From Hydractinia symbiolongicarpus (Eukaryota > Cnidaria > Hydrozoa > Anthoathecata > Hydractiniidae): a stretch of DNA of 64,000 nt. The stretch is taken from NCBI RefSeq assembly GCF_029227915.1, contig NC_079887.1, forward strand, positions 27,837,650 to 27,901,649. The letters run 5' to 3'. Made by a program: the position numbers and the translations under genes. Below, one piece after another: positions 61,261 through 64,000 of the stretch (position 1 is the stretch's first letter; each line of letters opens with the position of its first letter). The notes under the pieces are model-generated. The model did no database searches, was not told the DNA's origin, and was given only the letters and a program-made list of their open reading frames with translations.

Positions 61261-64000
61261 CCGTATAGTCAAAAGTATACAAAGAAAGTACCCAGGGAGT
61301 AAACTCATTTCCCGAACGATTTTTTATATTATTTTTTTACCACTAAACGCATGAGACTTGTAGTTTTCAAAAATATTTTCATATTTGATGGGACGCTGAA
61401 TAAAAGAAGTTTAATCGCCGGCAAACGAAAACCTGCGATTTCCCGTAAATCCTGGACTCGGCCCGTATAGTCAAAAGTATACAAAGAAAGTACCCAGGTA
61501 GTAAACTCATTTCCCAAACGATTTTTTAAATTATTATTTCACCACTAAAACGCATGAGACTTGTAGTTTTCAAGAATGTTTTCATTTTTGATGAGACGCT
61601 GAATAAAAGCAGTTTAATCGCCGGCAAACGAAAACCCGCGATTTCCCGTAAATCCCGGACTCGGCCCGTATAGTCAAAAGTATACAAAGAAAGTACCCAG
61701 GGAGTAAACTCATTTCCCGTACGATTTTTTAAAATATTTTTTCACCCCTAAAGCCCATGAGACTTGTAGTTTTCAATAATGTTTTCATTTTTGATGAGAC
61801 GCTTAATGAAAGAGGTTTAATCGCCGGCAAACGAAATCCCGCGTTTTCCCGTAAATCCGGGGCTTGGCCCGTATAGTCAAATGTATACAAAGAAAGTACC
61901 CAGGGAGTAAACTCATTTCCCGAACGATTTTTTAAATTTTTTTTTCACAACTAAAACGCATGAGACTTGTAGTTTTCAAAAATGTTTTCATTTTTGATGA
62001 GACGCTTAATGAAAGAGGTTTAATCGCCGGAAAACGAAAACCCGCGATTTCCCGTAAATCCCGGGCTTGGCCCGTATAGTCGAATGTATACAAAGAAAGT
62101 ACCCTGTAAGTAAACTCATTTCCAGAACGATTTTTTAAATTATTTTTTCACCACTAAAACGCATCAGACTTGTAGTTTTTAAAAATGTTTTCATTTTTGA
62201 TGAGACGCTGAATAAAAGAAGTTTAATCGCCGGCAAACGAAAACCCGCGATTTCCCGTAAATCCCGGCTTGGCACGTATAGTCGAATGTATACAAAGAAA
62301 GTACCCTGTGAGTAAACTCATTTCCAGAACGATTTTTTAAATTATTTCTTCACCACTAAAGCCCATGAGACTTGTAGTTTTTAAAAATGTTTTCATTTTT
62401 GATGAGACGCTGAATAAAAGAAGTTTAATCGCCGGCAAACGAAAACCCGTGATTTCCCGTAAATCCCGGCTTGGCCCGTATAGTCAAAAGTATACAAAGA
62501 AAGTACCCAGGGAGTAAACTCATTTCCCGAACGATTTTTTAAATTATTTTTTCACCACTAAAACGCATGACACTTGTAGTTTTCAAAAATGTTTTCATTT
62601 TTGATGAGACGCTTAATGAAAGAGGTTTAATCGCCGGCAAACGAAATCCCGCGTTTTCCCGTAAATCCGGGGCTTGGCCCGTATAGTCAAATGTATACAA
62701 AGAAAGTACCCAGGGAGTAAACTCATTTCCCGAACGATTTTTTAAATTTTTTTTTCACAACTAAAACGCATGAGACTTGTAGTTTTCAAAAATGTTTTCA
62801 TTTTTGATGAGACGCTTAATGAAAGAGGTTTAATCGCCGGAAAACGAAAACCCGCGATTTCCCGTAAATCCCGGGCTTGGCCCGTATAGTCGAATGTATA
62901 CAAAGAAAGTACCCTGTAAGTAAACTCATTTCCAGAACGATTTTTTAAATTATTTTTTCACCACTAAAACGCATCAGACTTGTAGTTTTCAAAAATATTT
63001 TCATTTTTGATGAGACGCTTAATGAAAGAGGTTTAATCGCCGGCAAACGAAATCCCGCGTTTTCCCGTAAATCCGGGGCTTGGCCCGTATAGTCAAAAGT
63101 ATACAAAGAAAGTACCCAGGTAGTAAACTCATTTCCCAAACGATTTTTTAAATTATTATTTCACCACTAAAACGCATGAGACTTGTAGTTTTCAAGAATG
63201 TTTTCATTTTTGATGAGACGCTGAATAAAAGCAGTTTAATCGCCGGCAAACGAAAACCCGCGATTTCCCGTAAATCCCGGACTCGGCCCGTATAGTCAAA
63301 AGTATACAAAGAAAGTACCCAGGGAGTAAACTCATTTCCCGTACGATTTTTTAAAATATTTTTTCACCCCTAAAGCCCATGAGACTTGTAGTTTTCAATA
63401 ATGTTTTCATTTTTGATGAGACGCTTAATGAAAGAGGTTTAATCGCCGGCAAACGAAATCCCGCGTTTTCCCGTAAATCCGGGGCTTGGCCCGTATAGTC
63501 AAATGTATACAAAGAAAGTACCCAGGGAGTAAACTCATTTCCCGAACGATTTTTTAAATTTTTTTTTCACAACTAAAACGCATGAGACTTGTAGTTTTCA
63601 AAAATGTTTTCATTTTTGATGAGACGCTTAATGAAAGAGGTTTAATCGCCGGAAAACGAAAACCCGCGATTTCCCGTAAATCCCGGGCTTGGCCCGTATA
63701 GTCGAATGAATACAAAGAAAGTACCCTGTGAGTAAACTCATTTCCAGAACGATTTTTTAAATTATTTTTTCACCACTAAAACGCATCAGACTTGTAGTTT
63801 TTAAAAATGTTTTCATTTTTGATGAGACGCTGAATAAAAGAAGTTTAATCGCCGGCAAACGAAAACCCGCGATTTCCCGTAAATCCCGGCTTGGCACGTA
63901 TAGTCGAATGTATACAAAGAAAGTACCCTGTGAGTAAACTCATTTCCAGAACGATTTTTTAAATTATTTCTTCACCACTAAAGCCCATGAGACTTGTAGT
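61261..64000 (+). repeat. Diverged partial copies of the 8-monomer unit
   Basis: 61261-62500 follows the monomer order of 56000-57240. 63120-64000 follows 56230-57120 again, at an offset of about 6888 bp (34 monomers). The variant gtcgaatgaatac, present in both 1620-bp copies, occurs near 63702 but not in the 61261 copy (gtcgaatgtatac, about 62080), so the 63.1-kb copy is closer to the 1620-bp pair. 62590-63060 is a chimera in which two cttaatgaaagagg monomers flank a truncated module. Confidence 0.75.

Larger units (their letters stand above)
21594..64000 (+). repeat. Tandem satellite array, block 3 (~202.5-bp monomer)
   Basis: About 209 monomers in the same orientation as blocks 1 and 2; the array runs off the right edge. 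The first bases, gtatagtcaaaag, complete the monomer cut by the LINE. Extra monomer classes appear here: 'cttaatgaaagagg ... aaatcccgcgttttcc ... ccggggcttgg', 'ggaaaacgaaaaccc', 'cccctaaagcccatgag ... caataatg', 'cttcaccactaaagccc', and 'attttaaaattatattttc ... gtaaaacgcgtgag'. These are ordered in recurrent multi-monomer modules, listed separately. No gene, RNA gene or other insertion was found between 21594 and 64000. Confidence 0.97.

Noticed and set aside
1-64000. CRISPR array
   Set aside because: Repeats are ~202 bp, contiguous and diverged along their whole length, with no unique spacers of constant size. This is a satellite.

Overview
This window is eukaryotic repetitive DNA, almost certainly from an animal genome. 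About 93 percent of it is one tandem satellite with a monomer of about 202.5 bp (individual monomers mostly 201-203 bp), always in the same orientation, roughly 290 copies. I see no bacterial or phage genes, no CRISPR array and no host protein-coding gene. The only convincing protein gene belongs to a non-LTR retrotransposon. Its APE-type endonuclease plus reverse transcriptase of the CR1/L2/jockey kind points to a metazoan; a marine invertebrate such as a cnidarian is my guess, from general resemblance only.

Layout. 1-3575: satellite. 3576-5019: a non-satellite island with a tRNA-like sequence (4144-4212), a 16-bp direct repeat (4266 and 4724), a G10 run, and a pyrimidine-rich low-complexity tract (about 4767-5000). 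5020-18312: satellite, with duplicated multi-monomer blocks (offsets 1418, 2632 and 4050 bp, i.e. 7, 13 and 20 monomers). 18313-21593: a minus-strand LINE inserted cleanly inside one monomer, with an intact 950-aa ORF2 and only the last ~60 codons of ORF1. 21594-64000: satellite again, with diverged monomer classes that I did not find left of the LINE, arranged in higher-order repeats of 3, 4, 5, 7, 8, 14-15 and 21 monomers.

The satellite evolves by block duplication. The youngest event I can see is an 8-monomer tandem duplication (55992-57651 and 57612-59271) with one mismatch. Older blocks differ by more substitutions, many of which are C-to-T or G-to-A changes at CpG. The array could be centromeric or pericentromeric heterochromatin, but nothing in the sequence alone proves this. 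The many 60-107 codon ORFs in the array are by-products of monomer phase and are not annotated as genes.
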